This document shows positions 40,331-50,300 of a stretch of 64,000 bases of DNA, in pieces. Below the pieces are notes generated by a model. It was given only the letters and a program-made list of their open reading frames with translations. It did no database searches and was not told the origin of the DNA. Positions within the stretch are counted from its first letter, which is position 1; each line of letters starts with the position of its first letter. The stretch covers positions 1,240,001-1,304,000 of the forward strand of contig NZ_CP108513.1 in NCBI RefSeq assembly GCF_035989285.1, given 5' to 3'. Source of the stretch: Streptomyces sp. NBC_01235 (GTDB taxonomy: Bacteria > Actinomycetota > Actinomycetes > Streptomycetales > Streptomycetaceae). The position numbers and the translations under genes were made by a program.

Positions 40331-41185
40331 ATGGGGTGGGTGTCGGCCGGCGACTACGAAGTCGCTCTCGACGACGGCAAGGTGGTGTGCCGCAACGCGG
40401 CCGGGCGGCGGTTGAAGTCCGTACCTCCCAAGATCGCCGACGATCCGGCGGTGGTGGGCCTGCGTCAGCTCACCGAGTGGCTGGAGCGGCACGAACGCCG
40501 GTGTCTGGCCGACGTGGAGCGGTGGATGGTGCGCTCACTGCCCGTGCCGCTCGCCGTCGTCGCGCGGGTGTGGCCCGACCCCGCGTGGCAGGCAGCCCTG
40601 CGCGACCTCGTCGTCACGGGGGCCGACGGCGAGGTGGCGGGGTTCCTGCGGGACGCCGACCCCGAGCGCGGCCTCGGCCTGGTCGACCTCGACGGCGACA
40701 CCGTCCGCATCTCCCCGGACCTCGTCCGTCTCCCGCACCCCGTGCTCCTCGACGACCTGGAGGAACTGCGGGAGTTCGCCGTCGAACTCGGCGTCGAGCA
40801 GCGCGCCCAGCAGCTGTTCCGCGAGGTGTGGCAGCGGCCCGCCACGCTCGACGCGGAGAGCACCGCCGTCGAGGAGTACGCCGGCGGAGTGTTCAAGGAG
40901 CAGCGGTTCCTGCACGGCCGGGTCACCCAGCTCGGCCACCGCGTGCGCGGCGGCCACGCCGTCACGTCCGTCCTGGAGGACGGCCGCACCGTCGAGGCCC
41001 GGGTGTGGGTCGGCGACTACGAGGGCTACGAGCAGGCGGAGACCGGCCCCCTGGTGTTCACCGACTCCGCCGGCCGGGCGCTGAAGCTCGGTCAGGTCGG
41101 GCCGGTGGCCTGGTCGGAGGGCATGCGCATGGCGGCCGCGCTGTACGCCGGGCGGGACATCGAGGACGAGGAGCAAGCGGCATGA
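40331..41185 (+). CDS. DUF4132-like protein (first gene of MoxR system)
   Basis: The 284-aa protein begins with WVSAGDYEVALDDGKVVCRN. The C-terminal half (FLHGRVTQLGHRVRGG, VWVGDYEGYEQAETGPLVF, then WSEGMRMAAALYAG) resembles the DUF4132 domain of MolR/YehI proteins. No catalytic motif is evident. A strong GGAGG precedes the ATG at 40331. It overlaps the next, very large gene by 4 nt and heads a five-gene operon also containing MoxR, DUF5682-VWA and SWIM proteins. Function of the family is unknown. Confidence 0.6.
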   Translation: MGWVSAGDYEVALDDGKVVCRNAAGRRLKSVPPKIADDPAVVGLRQLTEWLERHERRCLADVERWMVRSLPVPLAVVARVWPDPAWQAALRDLVVTGADGEVAGFLRDADPERGLGLVDLDGDTVRISPDLVRLPHPVLLDDLEELREFAVELGVEQRAQQLFREVWQRPATLDAESTAVEEYAGGVFKEQRFLHGRVTQLGHRVRGGHAVTSVLEDGRTVEARVWVGDYEGYEQAETGPLVFTDSAGRALKLGQVGPVAWSEGMRMAAALYAGRDIEDEEQAA

Positions 41186-44100
41186 CGACCTACGACGAGA
41201 CCACCGCGGCCGCCCTGCTCGACGCGGGCGCCGTCCTGCCCCCGGGCAGCACGGCCCGCGAGGACGCCGACTCGCTCACCGTCCGCACATACACCCACCC
41301 CGCGCTCGACGACCGGCGGGTCGTGCGGCTGGTGCCGGGCACCCTGGGCGAGGCCGAGGACCTCGCGCTGGACTTCCTCGGGCTGTCCCGGGACGCGGAG
41401 ACCCCCGAGGTCGGCCAGGTCCGCCGGGAGACGCTCGGCTTCCCCGCCTGGGCGCTGGTCAACGACCCGGCCAACGGCCACCACGCGCTGGCGCTGGTCA
41501 AGGATGTCGAACGGCTCGCGCGGCAGGCCAAGTCCCGCCCCGGCACCGCCAAGGACGGCTTCGAGGAACTCGGCACCCGGCTCGGCCGGTCCGTGCCGCA
41601 CTTCCTGCCCACCTTCTACGAGCAGGCCGCCCGGGTCTTCCTCCAGCACGAGAACACGACGTACGCCTCCGCCTTCTTCGGCAAGGCCCGCGAGGCCGAG
41701 CGGGTGCACGCGCTGACGGTGGACGAGGAGCGGCAGCGGGCCGTGTTCCTGGAGTTCGCCTTCGCGGGGGCGTTGACGGTCAAGGCGCTCAAGGAGCACG
41801 TCAGGGCCCTCGCCGCGCGGCTCGACCCGGCCGCGGCCTGGGCGCAGTTCCGGCAGCTGACCGTGGAGCGCTGCGCCGCCGGGATGCCTCCGTACGCGTC
41901 GCTGCCGCAGGACGCGCGCGGGCTGATCAAGGCCGCGGGTCTCGACCGGGTCACCGAGGAGTGCGCCCTGGTCGCCGACCTGCTCGCGTCGCCCGCCGCG
42001 GTCCGGGCCCCCGCGTCCTTCTGGAACGCCTACCGGCCGGCGCTCGCCGTCCTCGCGGAGCGGCGACCGGAGGTGCGCGAGCGGCTGTTGGAGATCATGC
42101 CGGCGGGCCTGGGCCGTTCCGTCGAGGACGACGAGTTCTGGCTGGCGCTGCTCACGGAGTGCGGCGCGGATCTGCTCCTCACCGGTGGGACGGCCTCCGA
42201 GGTGGACCCGGCGGACTGGCTCGGCCGGTGGGCTCTGCACCGCAAGCACGGCGGCAACGTCAGCGGCCGTTCCCCGGCCACCCTCGCCCTCGTGGAGCGG
42301 ATGGCGCCCCGGCTGCGGGAGCGGGGCCGTCCCGTCGACCTGTGCACGGGCCGCTGGCACGCCGGCGCCGACCTCGACCTGCTGGACCTGTGCGTGGCGC
42401 GGGGCGTGCCGCTGACGCTGCCCGGCCCCGACCAGGTCGTGTACCTCTCCCTGGACCGCTGGCTGCGCGAGCCCCGGCCCGGCCGCCGGGATCTCACGGC
42501 GGCCGCCGCGGACCCGCGCTTCCGGCGCCTGCTGTACGCCGACATCGGCACCGTCAGCGGCTTCCGCCCCGCAGCCGAGGTGATGGAGGGCCTGGCCGCC
42601 CACCCCGTGCTCAGTGACGTGCTGCGGGAGTGGCTGGACAACGCGGCCGGCGAACTGGCCTCGGCGGTCGGCCTGCCCGCCGCGCGGGCGGCGCTGGAAC
42701 GGCTGCGCCCCTTCCGCGCGGTGGCCGCCCGGGTGAGCCCGGCGGCCGTCGCGAAGGTCGCCGCGCACCAGGTCGCGCCCCTGCTCGGGCACACGCTGCG
42801 CGCCGGAATCCTCGACGAGCTGGGCTGGCCCGCGCTCGACGAGGCGCTGCGCCGACTCGACGCCGAGACGAAGCGGGACCGCGACGACACACTGAACGTC
42901 AGCGAGGCCTGGCCCGCGCTGATCCTCGCCCGCGCGCACAAGGTGCTCGTCGTCGGACCCGACGAGATCCTGCTGGAGCACGACCTGCGGCTGCCCGTCG
43001 CACTGGACCGCTGGCAGCGCCCGAGCTACCGCTACACGGACGGCGAACTGCTCGTCATCTGGCGGCAGAACGGCAAGCAGTTCGGCTACTGGTCCGCCCG
43101 CCCGGCGGACGTGTTCCCCGTCGGCGGCGAGCAGATCCCTCAGTGGTACGGCGGCAACAGCCACGCGGGCGAGGCCTCGATCCCGCTGCCCGGAGGCGGT
43201 CGCGCCACCGGTGGTCGCACGCTGCACGCCGGTGACACCGTCGTGCCGCCGAGCCGCCGCATCCTCGGCGACGGCACCTCGTACTGGCGTCAGGGCAGGC
43301 AGGGCCGGCAACACGTGTGGCTGGAGTACGACCCGGCCACCGGCACGCACGGACGTGCCTCGCTGCCCGCGTTCCTGCGGTCCGGCATCCGTCAGGACAC
43401 GACCCTGCTCCAGCAGCACTGCGAGGCACTGCCCCTCCAGCCGGGCCTGGAACAGAGCCCGTTCGGCACCGACGGCACCGTCCTCGGACGCTGGGTGCGC
43501 ACGGAGGGCGAGGGCGCCGAGACCCGGACGGTCGCCGGCACGCCCGACGGCCGGACCGTCGCCCTCCCCTGGGCCGGCGGCCGGGCGCCGGGCGTCCTGC
43601 TCGGCGCGCTGCGACTGCCCGGCGGGGCCGAGCCCGTGGCCGTCGGCCTCCACCGGCAGATCGCCCTGTACGCGTCCGACGCCCCGTCCGCCGCCGTAGA
43701 ACTGGGCCGGGTGACGCCGATGGAGCGCGGCGGCGAGTTCGCCGCCGGCACCCGGTTCGTCCCGCCGGTCGGCTTCTGGCACGCTCTTCGCCCGCGCGAC
43801 GAGCGCGCGTCGGCCGTCCTGCGCGCGCTGACCGACGAGCAGGCGGCCGAGCTGCTGCGGACGGCGGCGCGGGCGCTGGCTGAGCGGCAGGCGAAGCTGA
43901 CGGCGGCCGGGGCGGTCGACGGGACGTCGCAGAGCAAGGCCGTCGTCCCGACCGCCGACGAGGTGATCCAGGAGATCGTGTCCCGCGCCCTGCCCGCGCT
44001 CGGCGACCCGAGGCTCGTCACGGGTGTCGCGGCGCTCGTGCGCGCGGGGCTGCGGCTGGCGGAGTCCACCGCCTCGTTCGTGGCGCCCCCGGCCGAACGG

Positions 44101-46185
44101 CCGAAGGCGGAACCCCGCCGCGTCGACGGCATGTTCGCCGACTTCGCACCCGAGCACGGTGACGACGAGACGCTGCGCGAGGCCGCCACCGGCCTCGTCG
44201 AGATGCAGGGCTGGTGGGGCAACGAGACACGCTGGAGCGCGCTGCGGCAGATCCGCGCCGTCAATCACGTGCTGTCCGGGAAGCCTGCCGACGGCAAGGC
44301 CCTGGCCGAGGCCTCCCGGTCCACGGGAGCCGCCGACGGGTGGCGCAGCGACGATTTCACCGTTCCCGGCATCGGCCTGGTGTGGACGCCCGTGCTGGAC
44401 GTGCTGCGCCCGCTCGCGTACCGCGCCGCCTCCCCCACGGTGACCGAGGCGCGGCGCGAGGCCCTGCTCCTGCTGTTCGAGGCGATCGCCGACGGGCCGC
44501 TGGCCGCGCCCGCGGGCGCACTGCGCAAGGTCGTGCTGAGCGAGCCGCACGAGAAGCAGGAGCGGGTCGGTCAGGTACTGCGCCGGGACGGCCGTACCGT
44601 CGTCGTCCTCGGCTGCCAGAACGTCGACCGGCAGGCCGGGCTGGTGAACTGGCTCGCCCTGGACCACGACCCGGCCGGGGTGTTCGGCGCGATCGCCCAT
44701 TTCATCCTGGAGCGGGAGACCGCGCACCCGGCGGTGTTCCCCGCCGACGCGCTGGCCGCCGTCACCGCACTGGTCCGGGACAAGGGCCCGGCGCCCTGGC
44801 AGCCGGAGGCGCCCGCCGACCTCGCCGCCGCGTCGTGCGGCGGGCTGGGGCCCGTGCAGGCGGCCCTGCTGCTCGCGGCCAGGCCCAAACAACTCACCGC
44901 CGAGGTGATCGCCGCGACAGGGCTGAAACCTCGTCAGAAGGAGCTCGGCGACGCCCTGTTGGGAACGGTCGGAGACGGCGACCGGGCGGCGCTCGTCGGC
45001 GCGCTGCTGCCTGACCACCCCGGCGACCTGTGGATGGCCGGCCCGGACATCGCGGCGGCGGGCCGGGTGTGGGCCGAGCGGCTCGGCGCGGTCGTCCGGC
45101 TGCCCGAGGACCTCGCCGGGGAGCTCTCCCTCGGCGGCCTGCCCACCGGCTCGGCCGAGGAGGTCCTCAACCCCGGGCTCACCCCGTGGCTCAGCCGCAC
45201 CACCGTCCAGCGGCCGGACAAGAACGGAAACCTGGTCGCGGAGGACCCGGCTGCGCTGCCCGGCCGGTACGACCTGACGCGCGCCGTGACCGCCCTGGCC
45301 GGCCTCGCCTACTCCCTGCCGTACGGGCACCCGCTGCGGGCCCTCCTGCCGGGGAGCCTGGCCGCGCTGCGCCGCCGCCTCGCCGATCCGGGGCTGCTGC
45401 TCGACCTGGACCTCGCATGGACGGACAAGGGCTCCTCGACCGCCGTCGAGCTGCGCAAGGCGTACGGACTGCCCGCCACCGGGGGCACCGACGCGGACGG
45501 TCTCACGCCCGTGGGCGAGGCCCTGGTGCTGCGCCCGTGGCACGGCGACCAGGAGAGCGTCCTGGTCCGGCCCTGCGCGCTCAGCTCCGCGGACGACCCG
45601 GTGTTCGGGCTCGTCGAGGGGCTCGTCGGGCTCGGACGGGGCCAGGGCATGTGGGCCCTGCGGACGATCCTCGACGGGGAACTCGCCCGCGCGCTGGCGG
45701 CCGGTACCGACTCCGAGGGACCCGCCGGGTACGTCCAGGACCCGACCCTCAGTGTGCCGGAACTGGTCGCCGAGGTCGCCGCGGAGCACGGCCTGAGCGA
45801 GGACGCGGCGGCGCTCTACCTCCAGTTGCTGGCCCTCCCGGACCCGACGGACCGCGACTGCGTCCGCTGGACCGGCTGGAAGCCCGCCCGGACGAAGAAG
45901 GCCCGCGCCGAACTCGCGGCGACCGGCCTGGTCGTCGAGGCCAAGCGGCCGCGCGCCGGGCGCACCCTCTTCCTGCCCTGCGGCTGGCTGGACCTGAAGT
46001 CCCCCGGGCTGCCGGTGGAGGTCTGGAAGGAGAACCTCTATCCGGTGCGCGCCCATGGGCGCACGGTGCCGGTGGTGCCGGTGCCCGAACTGTTCACACG
46101 CGCGTGGGACCGCGTCCGCGCCGGTGACGCCCCGGCCTACGAGCAGCTCACCACCCGGGCCACCCGCAAGGGCCGCCGCCGATGA
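41182..46185 (+). CDS. Giant 1,667-aa MolR/YehI-like protein of MoxR system
   Basis: This 1,667-residue soluble protein has no signal peptide or membrane segments. It is mostly helical and repeat-like in the first half (many LxxLA and RxxL patterns, compatible with ARM/HEAT-type superhelix), and ends in a basic RKGRRR tail. Internal blocks include GDGTSYWRQGRQGRQHVWLE (about residue 695) and FADFAPEHGDDETLREA (about 985). I do not recognise a catalytic domain. Position and size match the large DUF4132/YehI-type partner of MoxR-VWA-SWIM systems, which suggests a scaffold or target-recognition role. Both ends overlap neighbours by 4 nt. Confidence 0.6.
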   Translation: MTTYDETTAAALLDAGAVLPPGSTAREDADSLTVRTYTHPALDDRRVVRLVPGTLGEAEDLALDFLGLSRDAETPEVGQVRRETLGFPAWALVNDPANGHHALALVKDVERLARQAKSRPGTAKDGFEELGTRLGRSVPHFLPTFYEQAARVFLQHENTTYASAFFGKAREAERVHALTVDEERQRAVFLEFAFAGALTVKALKEHVRALAARLDPAAAWAQFRQLTVERCAAGMPPYASLPQDARGLIKAAGLDRVTEECALVADLLASPAAVRAPASFWNAYRPALAVLAERRPEVRERLLEIMPAGLGRSVEDDEFWLALLTECGADLLLTGGTASEVDPADWLGRWALHRKHGGNVSGRSPATLALVERMAPRLRERGRPVDLCTGRWHAGADLDLLDLCVARGVPLTLPGPDQVVYLSLDRWLREPRPGRRDLTAAAADPRFRRLLYADIGTVSGFRPAAEVMEGLAAHPVLSDVLREWLDNAAGELASAVGLPAARAALERLRPFRAVAARVSPAAVAKVAAHQVAPLLGHTLRAGILDELGWPALDEALRRLDAETKRDRDDTLNVSEAWPALILARAHKVLVVGPDEILLEHDLRLPVALDRWQRPSYRYTDGELLVIWRQNGKQFGYWSARPADVFPVGGEQIPQWYGGNSHAGEASIPLPGGGRATGGRTLHAGDTVVPPSRRILGDGTSYWRQGRQGRQHVWLEYDPATGTHGRASLPAFLRSGIRQDTTLLQQHCEALPLQPGLEQSPFGTDGTVLGRWVRTEGEGAETRTVAGTPDGRTVALPWAGGRAPGVLLGALRLPGGAEPVAVGLHRQIALYASDAPSAAVELGRVTPMERGGEFAAGTRFVPPVGFWHALRPRDERASAVLRALTDEQAAELLRTAARALAERQAKLTAAGAVDGTSQSKAVVPTADEVIQEIVSRALPALGDPRLVTGVAALVRAGLRLAESTASFVAPPAERPKAEPRRVDGMFADFAPEHGDDETLREAATGLVEMQGWWGNETRWSALRQIRAVNHVLSGKPADGKALAEASRSTGAADGWRSDDFTVPGIGLVWTPVLDVLRPLAYRAASPTVTEARREALLLLFEAIADGPLAAPAGALRKVVLSEPHEKQERVGQVLRRDGRTVVVLGCQNVDRQAGLVNWLALDHDPAGVFGAIAHFILERETAHPAVFPADALAAVTALVRDKGPAPWQPEAPADLAAASCGGLGPVQAALLLAARPKQLTAEVIAATGLKPRQKELGDALLGTVGDGDRAALVGALLPDHPGDLWMAGPDIAAAGRVWAERLGAVVRLPEDLAGELSLGGLPTGSAEEVLNPGLTPWLSRTTVQRPDKNGNLVAEDPAALPGRYDLTRAVTALAGLAYSLPYGHPLRALLPGSLAALRRRLADPGLLLDLDLAWTDKGSSTAVELRKAYGLPATGGTDADGLTPVGEALVLRPWHGDQESVLVRPCALSSADDPVFGLVEGLVGLGRGQGMWALRTILDGELARALAAGTDSEGPAGYVQDPTLSVPELVAEVAAEHGLSEDAAALYLQLLALPDPTDRDCVRWTGWKPARTKKARAELAATGLVVEAKRPRAGRTLFLPCGWLDLKSPGLPVEVWKENLYPVRAHGRTVPVVPVPELFTRAWDRVRAGDAPAYEQLTTRATRKGRRR

Positions 46186-47393
46186 CCACCCTCCCGCCCC
46201 GTCTGGAAGAACGCGCGCCGATGACCAGCACCGCCCTGTCCCCCGACCCCGTCCGCCAGATCGTCCCGCCCGAGGACCGGTACGCCGCCGAGCTGGCCTT
46301 CCTCGCCGCGTACGACGACGGGCCGCGCCCGCCCGCGTGGCGGCTCACCCCGCGCGGCGTCGTCACGTTCGTCATGGGCAGCGACGGCCGCGCCCTGAAG
46401 CTGCCCGAGGGTGTCGAGGCGCCCGACGGGGTGCCTCGCCGGCTGGTGGTGGAGGGCAAGTTCGTCGGCGACCGGGCGTTGGTGGAGCGGTGTGTGGTCA
46501 CGCTGGCCGGTGAGCGCGGGCTGCTGCTCGTCGGCGAGCCCGGTACCGCCAAGTCGATGCTGTCCGAGCTGCTGTCCACCGCCGTGTGCGGCACCAGCGG
46601 CCTGGTCGTGCAGGGCACGGCGGGTACGACGGAGGACCAGCTCAAGTACGGCTGGAACTACGCCCTGTTGCTGGCGCAGGGGCCGAGCCGGCAGGCGCTG
46701 GTGCCCTCGCCGGTGCTGACCGCCATGTCCCGGGGCGCCATCGCCCGCGTCGAGGAGGTCACGCGGTGTCTGCCCGAGGTGCAGGACTCCCTGGTCTCGC
46801 TGTTGTCGGAGCGGCGCATCGCCGTACCCGAACTGGCGGGCACGGACGACGCGTTGGCGCATGCCGCGCCGGGTTTCAACCTGATCGCCACGGCCAACCT
46901 GCGCGACAGGGGCGTCTCGGAGATGTCCGCGGCCCTCAAGCGCCGCTTCAACTTCGAGACGGTCGGCCCGATTCCGGACCTGGACGCGGAGACAGCGCTG
47001 GTGCGCAGTCAGGCGCGGGCCTCGGTGGAGCGGGCCGGGGCGCCCTTCCAGGTCGACGACGCCGTGCTGGAGGCTCTGGTCACCGCGTTCCGCGATCTGC
47101 GTGAGGGCCGTTCGGCGGAGGGCTGGGAGGTGGAGCGGCCGTCCACGGTGATGAGCACCGCGGAGGCCGTGTCCGTCGCGGGCGCGCTGGCACTCGCGGC
47201 GGCGTACTTCCCGGGAGACCGTGACGTGCTGGGCCTGCTGCCGGGGCATCTGCTCGGTGTCGTCCGCAAGGACGACCCGGCCGACGCGGCCCGGCTGCGC
47301 GGCTACTGGGACGGTCCCGTCCGCCGCCGCGCCGAACAGGGCTCCGCCACCTGGCGCACCCTGTGGGACCTGCGCACGGTCCTGGAGGGCTGA
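46182..47393 (+). CDS. MoxR-type AAA+ ATPase (YehL-like)
   Basis: The 403-aa AAA+ protein has a Walker A GEPGTAKS (residues 118-125), sensor 1 in FNLIATANLRDRG, and the MoxR-like segment CLPEVQDSLVSLLSERRI. The Walker B is unusual: hydrophobic residues lead into RVEEV, giving Glu191-Glu192 where Asp-Glu is normal. MoxR ATPases act as chaperones that load or remodel VWA-domain partners, and such a partner is encoded next. The start overlaps the giant gene's stop. A second in-frame ATG 13 codons on is a possible alternative. Confidence 0.87.
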   Translation: MTTLPPRLEERAPMTSTALSPDPVRQIVPPEDRYAAELAFLAAYDDGPRPPAWRLTPRGVVTFVMGSDGRALKLPEGVEAPDGVPRRLVVEGKFVGDRALVERCVVTLAGERGLLLVGEPGTAKSMLSELLSTAVCGTSGLVVQGTAGTTEDQLKYGWNYALLLAQGPSRQALVPSPVLTAMSRGAIARVEEVTRCLPEVQDSLVSLLSERRIAVPELAGTDDALAHAAPGFNLIATANLRDRGVSEMSAALKRRFNFETVGPIPDLDAETALVRSQARASVERAGAPFQVDDAVLEALVTAFRDLREGRSAEGWEVERPSTVMSTAEAVSVAGALALAAAYFPGDRDVLGLLPGHLLGVVRKDDPADAARLRGYWDGPVRRRAEQGSATWRTLWDLRTVLEG

Positions 47394-47398
47394 CGGCC

Positions 47399-50300
47399 GT
47401 GTCCCTCCACCCCACCGCACCGGGCGCCCCGGACGAGGCCCTCGCCGCCCTCACCGACCCGGCCGCGCCCTACCTCATCGGCGTACGGCACCACGCGCCC
47501 TCGCTGGCCGCCGCCGTGCCCGCGCTGCTGGACGAGGCGAAGCCGGACGTGGTGCTCGTCGAGCTGCCGGCCGAGATGCAGGAGTGGCTGCCCTGGCTCG
47601 GGCACGAGGAGACCCGGGCCCCGGTCGCGCTCGCCGCGGCGCCCGGTGACGGGAGGGGCGGCGGGGGCCCGGCGTTCTATCCGTTCGCGGACTTCTCGCC
47701 CGAGCTGGCCGCCGTGCGCTGGGCCGCCCGGCACGGCGTCCCGGTGATCGCCTGCGACCTGCCCCTCGCGGACGCCGCGTGGGGCGAGGGGCGCGACGGC
47801 GGCACGGCGCAGGGTGGTTCGCGCGGGCTCACCGACGCACTCCGCGCCCGCCTCACGGGCCGCCCCGGCGACGACCTGTGGGACCGGCTCGTCGAGGCCA
47901 CCGCCCCGGGCTCCCCACCCGAGGCCCTGCGCCGGGCGGCCCTGCTGACGGGGTGGGCGCTGCGCGAGGACGCGGTGGCCTCCGGCGGGGTACCCGAGCT
48001 GGACCTGCGGCGCGAGCGGTGGATGCGGTCCCGCATCAGCGAGGCCACCACCCACGGCGAACGGGCCGCCGTGATCATCGGCGCCTTCCACGCACCGGCG
48101 TTGACGGGGACGTCCATCATCGGACGAAGCACGGTCGCCGACCGGACCGGGGTGGAGCGGACCGAGTCCTCCGTCCCGAGCGACGACGGGCGAGCCGGAA
48201 CCTCCGACCCGGCCGGCGACGCGCGAACCGAGGCGTCCGACCGGCCCCTCGGCGGACACACCAGGACACCGGACCCGACCGCGGACAAGCGAACCGAAGC
48301 TCCCCTCCCCACCGACAACGGGCACGACGATCCGTCCGACTCGGGCAGCGACCCGGAAACCATGGCGTCCGACACAGCCGTGCGCAAGCAGAACGGCGCG
48401 TCCGCCTCACCCGACAACGGACCTGCCAAGACACCCGACCCGACCGCCGACAAGCGAACCGAAGCTCCCCTCCCCACCGACAAGAGGCACGACGGTCCGT
48501 CCGACTGGCCCGGCGACGGGCGGGCCGAGGCGGCCGACCCGGGCGGCGGCGGGCGGGCCGCAGCGCCCCGACCGACCGGCGGCGGGCAGGGCGGTGCCTC
48601 CGTCCCGGTTGGCCGGAAGGGGCCCGCAGCCGGCGACCCGGGGCGGGCTTCGTGGACCACCTCGTTGATCCCCTACTCCTATGCGCTCCTGGACGAGCGC
48701 TCCGGCTATCCGGCGGGGATTCGGGACCCGGAGTGGCAGGACATGGTGTTGCGGGCAGCGGGGGATCCGGCGGCGTTGGAGGAGGCGCTGACGCGGGCGG
48801 CCGTGCGGGTGTGTGCGGAGTTGCGGGGGCTCGGGCATCCGTCCGGGCCGGCCGACGCGCGTGAGATCAGTCGGCTCGCCTCGGACCTCGCCAGGCTGCG
48901 CGGGCTGCCCGCGGCGGGCCGGGGCGAGTTGGTCGAGGCGGTGCAGACGGTCCTCGCGCAGGGGGAACCGTACGGGCGGGGGCGGGCCGTGGCGCGGGCG
49001 ATGGAGCACGTGCTCGTCGGCACGCGTACCGGCCGGCCCGCGCCGGACGCACCACGCAGTGGTCTCGCCCCGGCGGTGGAGGACGAGGTGGCGGGGCTGG
49101 GCCTGCCCGGACCGGAGAGCGCCTCCGGCCCGGCCCGGGATCTACGGCTCGACCCGCTGCGGTCGGACCTCGACCGGCGTCGTGAGCTGCTGTTGCGGCG
49201 GCTGACGGTGTGCGGGGTGCCGTACGGGGAGGCGAGGGAGGTCGTCGGCGCGGGCGGCGCCGAGGCCCTCACCTCCCGTTGGGAGGTGCGCTGGACGCCG
49301 GCGACGGCGGCCATGCTGACCGCGGCCGGCGTGCGCGGGGTCACCGCGGCCCAGGCCGCCGAGGGCGTGCTGCGCGAACGGCGGCGCGCGGAGCGGGACG
49401 CGGGCGGGTCGACGGCCGCCCAGGTGCTGCAAGGGCTCATGGACGCCGCGCAGTGCGGGCTGCCGCCGCTCGCGGACGAGCGGCTCGACGACGTCGCCGA
49501 GGTGCTGCCCCAGGCCGGTGCCCTGCCCGAACTCCTTTCCGCACTGGCCCTGCTGGACCGGCTGCGGGCCGGTCACGTACCGGGGCTGGGCGCCGACCAT
49601 GACCGTACGGCGCGGGCGGCCGGCGTCGCCGAACTGCTCACCGCGGCGGCGGTGCGGCAGGTGGACGGCCTGACCGGTTCCGAGGACCCCGCCGACGCCC
49701 ACGCCCTGCTGGAACTCTCCCACCGCGCCGACCTGTTGGGCGGAATCCGGCTCACCGACGCCCTCGCCCGGCTGGCCGCCGACGGCTCCCCGCTGATGCG
49801 TGGTGCCGCCGGAGCCGTCCGGGTGCTGCTCGGGCAGGAGGACGCCCGGGCCTTCGGCGACCGTGTCGCCTCTTGGGTCGACGGAGCCGTCGATCCCGAC
49901 ACGCGGTCGGCGCTGACTGCCCGGCTGGGCGGGCTGCTGACCGCCGCGGGCCCGCTGTTGGAGGCCGCGGTACCGGCACTGGAGCCCCTGCTCAACCGTG
50001 TCTCGGAGCTGCCCGACCGGGAGTTCCTGGACCGGCTTCCCGCGCTGCGGGGCGGTTTCGAGACGCTGAGCCCCGCGGCCCGCGACCGTCTCCTCGCGGC
50101 CGTCGAGGAACGCCTCGACACCGGGCATGTCACCGACACCGACGGCGTCGACCCTGCCGCGCTCGCCGTTTGGACCGGAGCGGACCTCGCGGCCCGCGCC
50201 GCCCTGCGGTCACTGGGGCTGCTGCCCGGGCCACGCGGCGACGCCCAGTCGCCCACCCCCACGGCCCTCACCCCTGACGCCGTCGCTGACGCCCTCACCA

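Noticed and set aside
41092..46056. 1,654-codon minus-strand open frame opposite the giant YehI-like gene
   Set aside because: The sequence is Gly/Arg/Gln/Val-rich without domain signatures. The plus-strand frame fits the operon with 4-nt overlaps on both sides.
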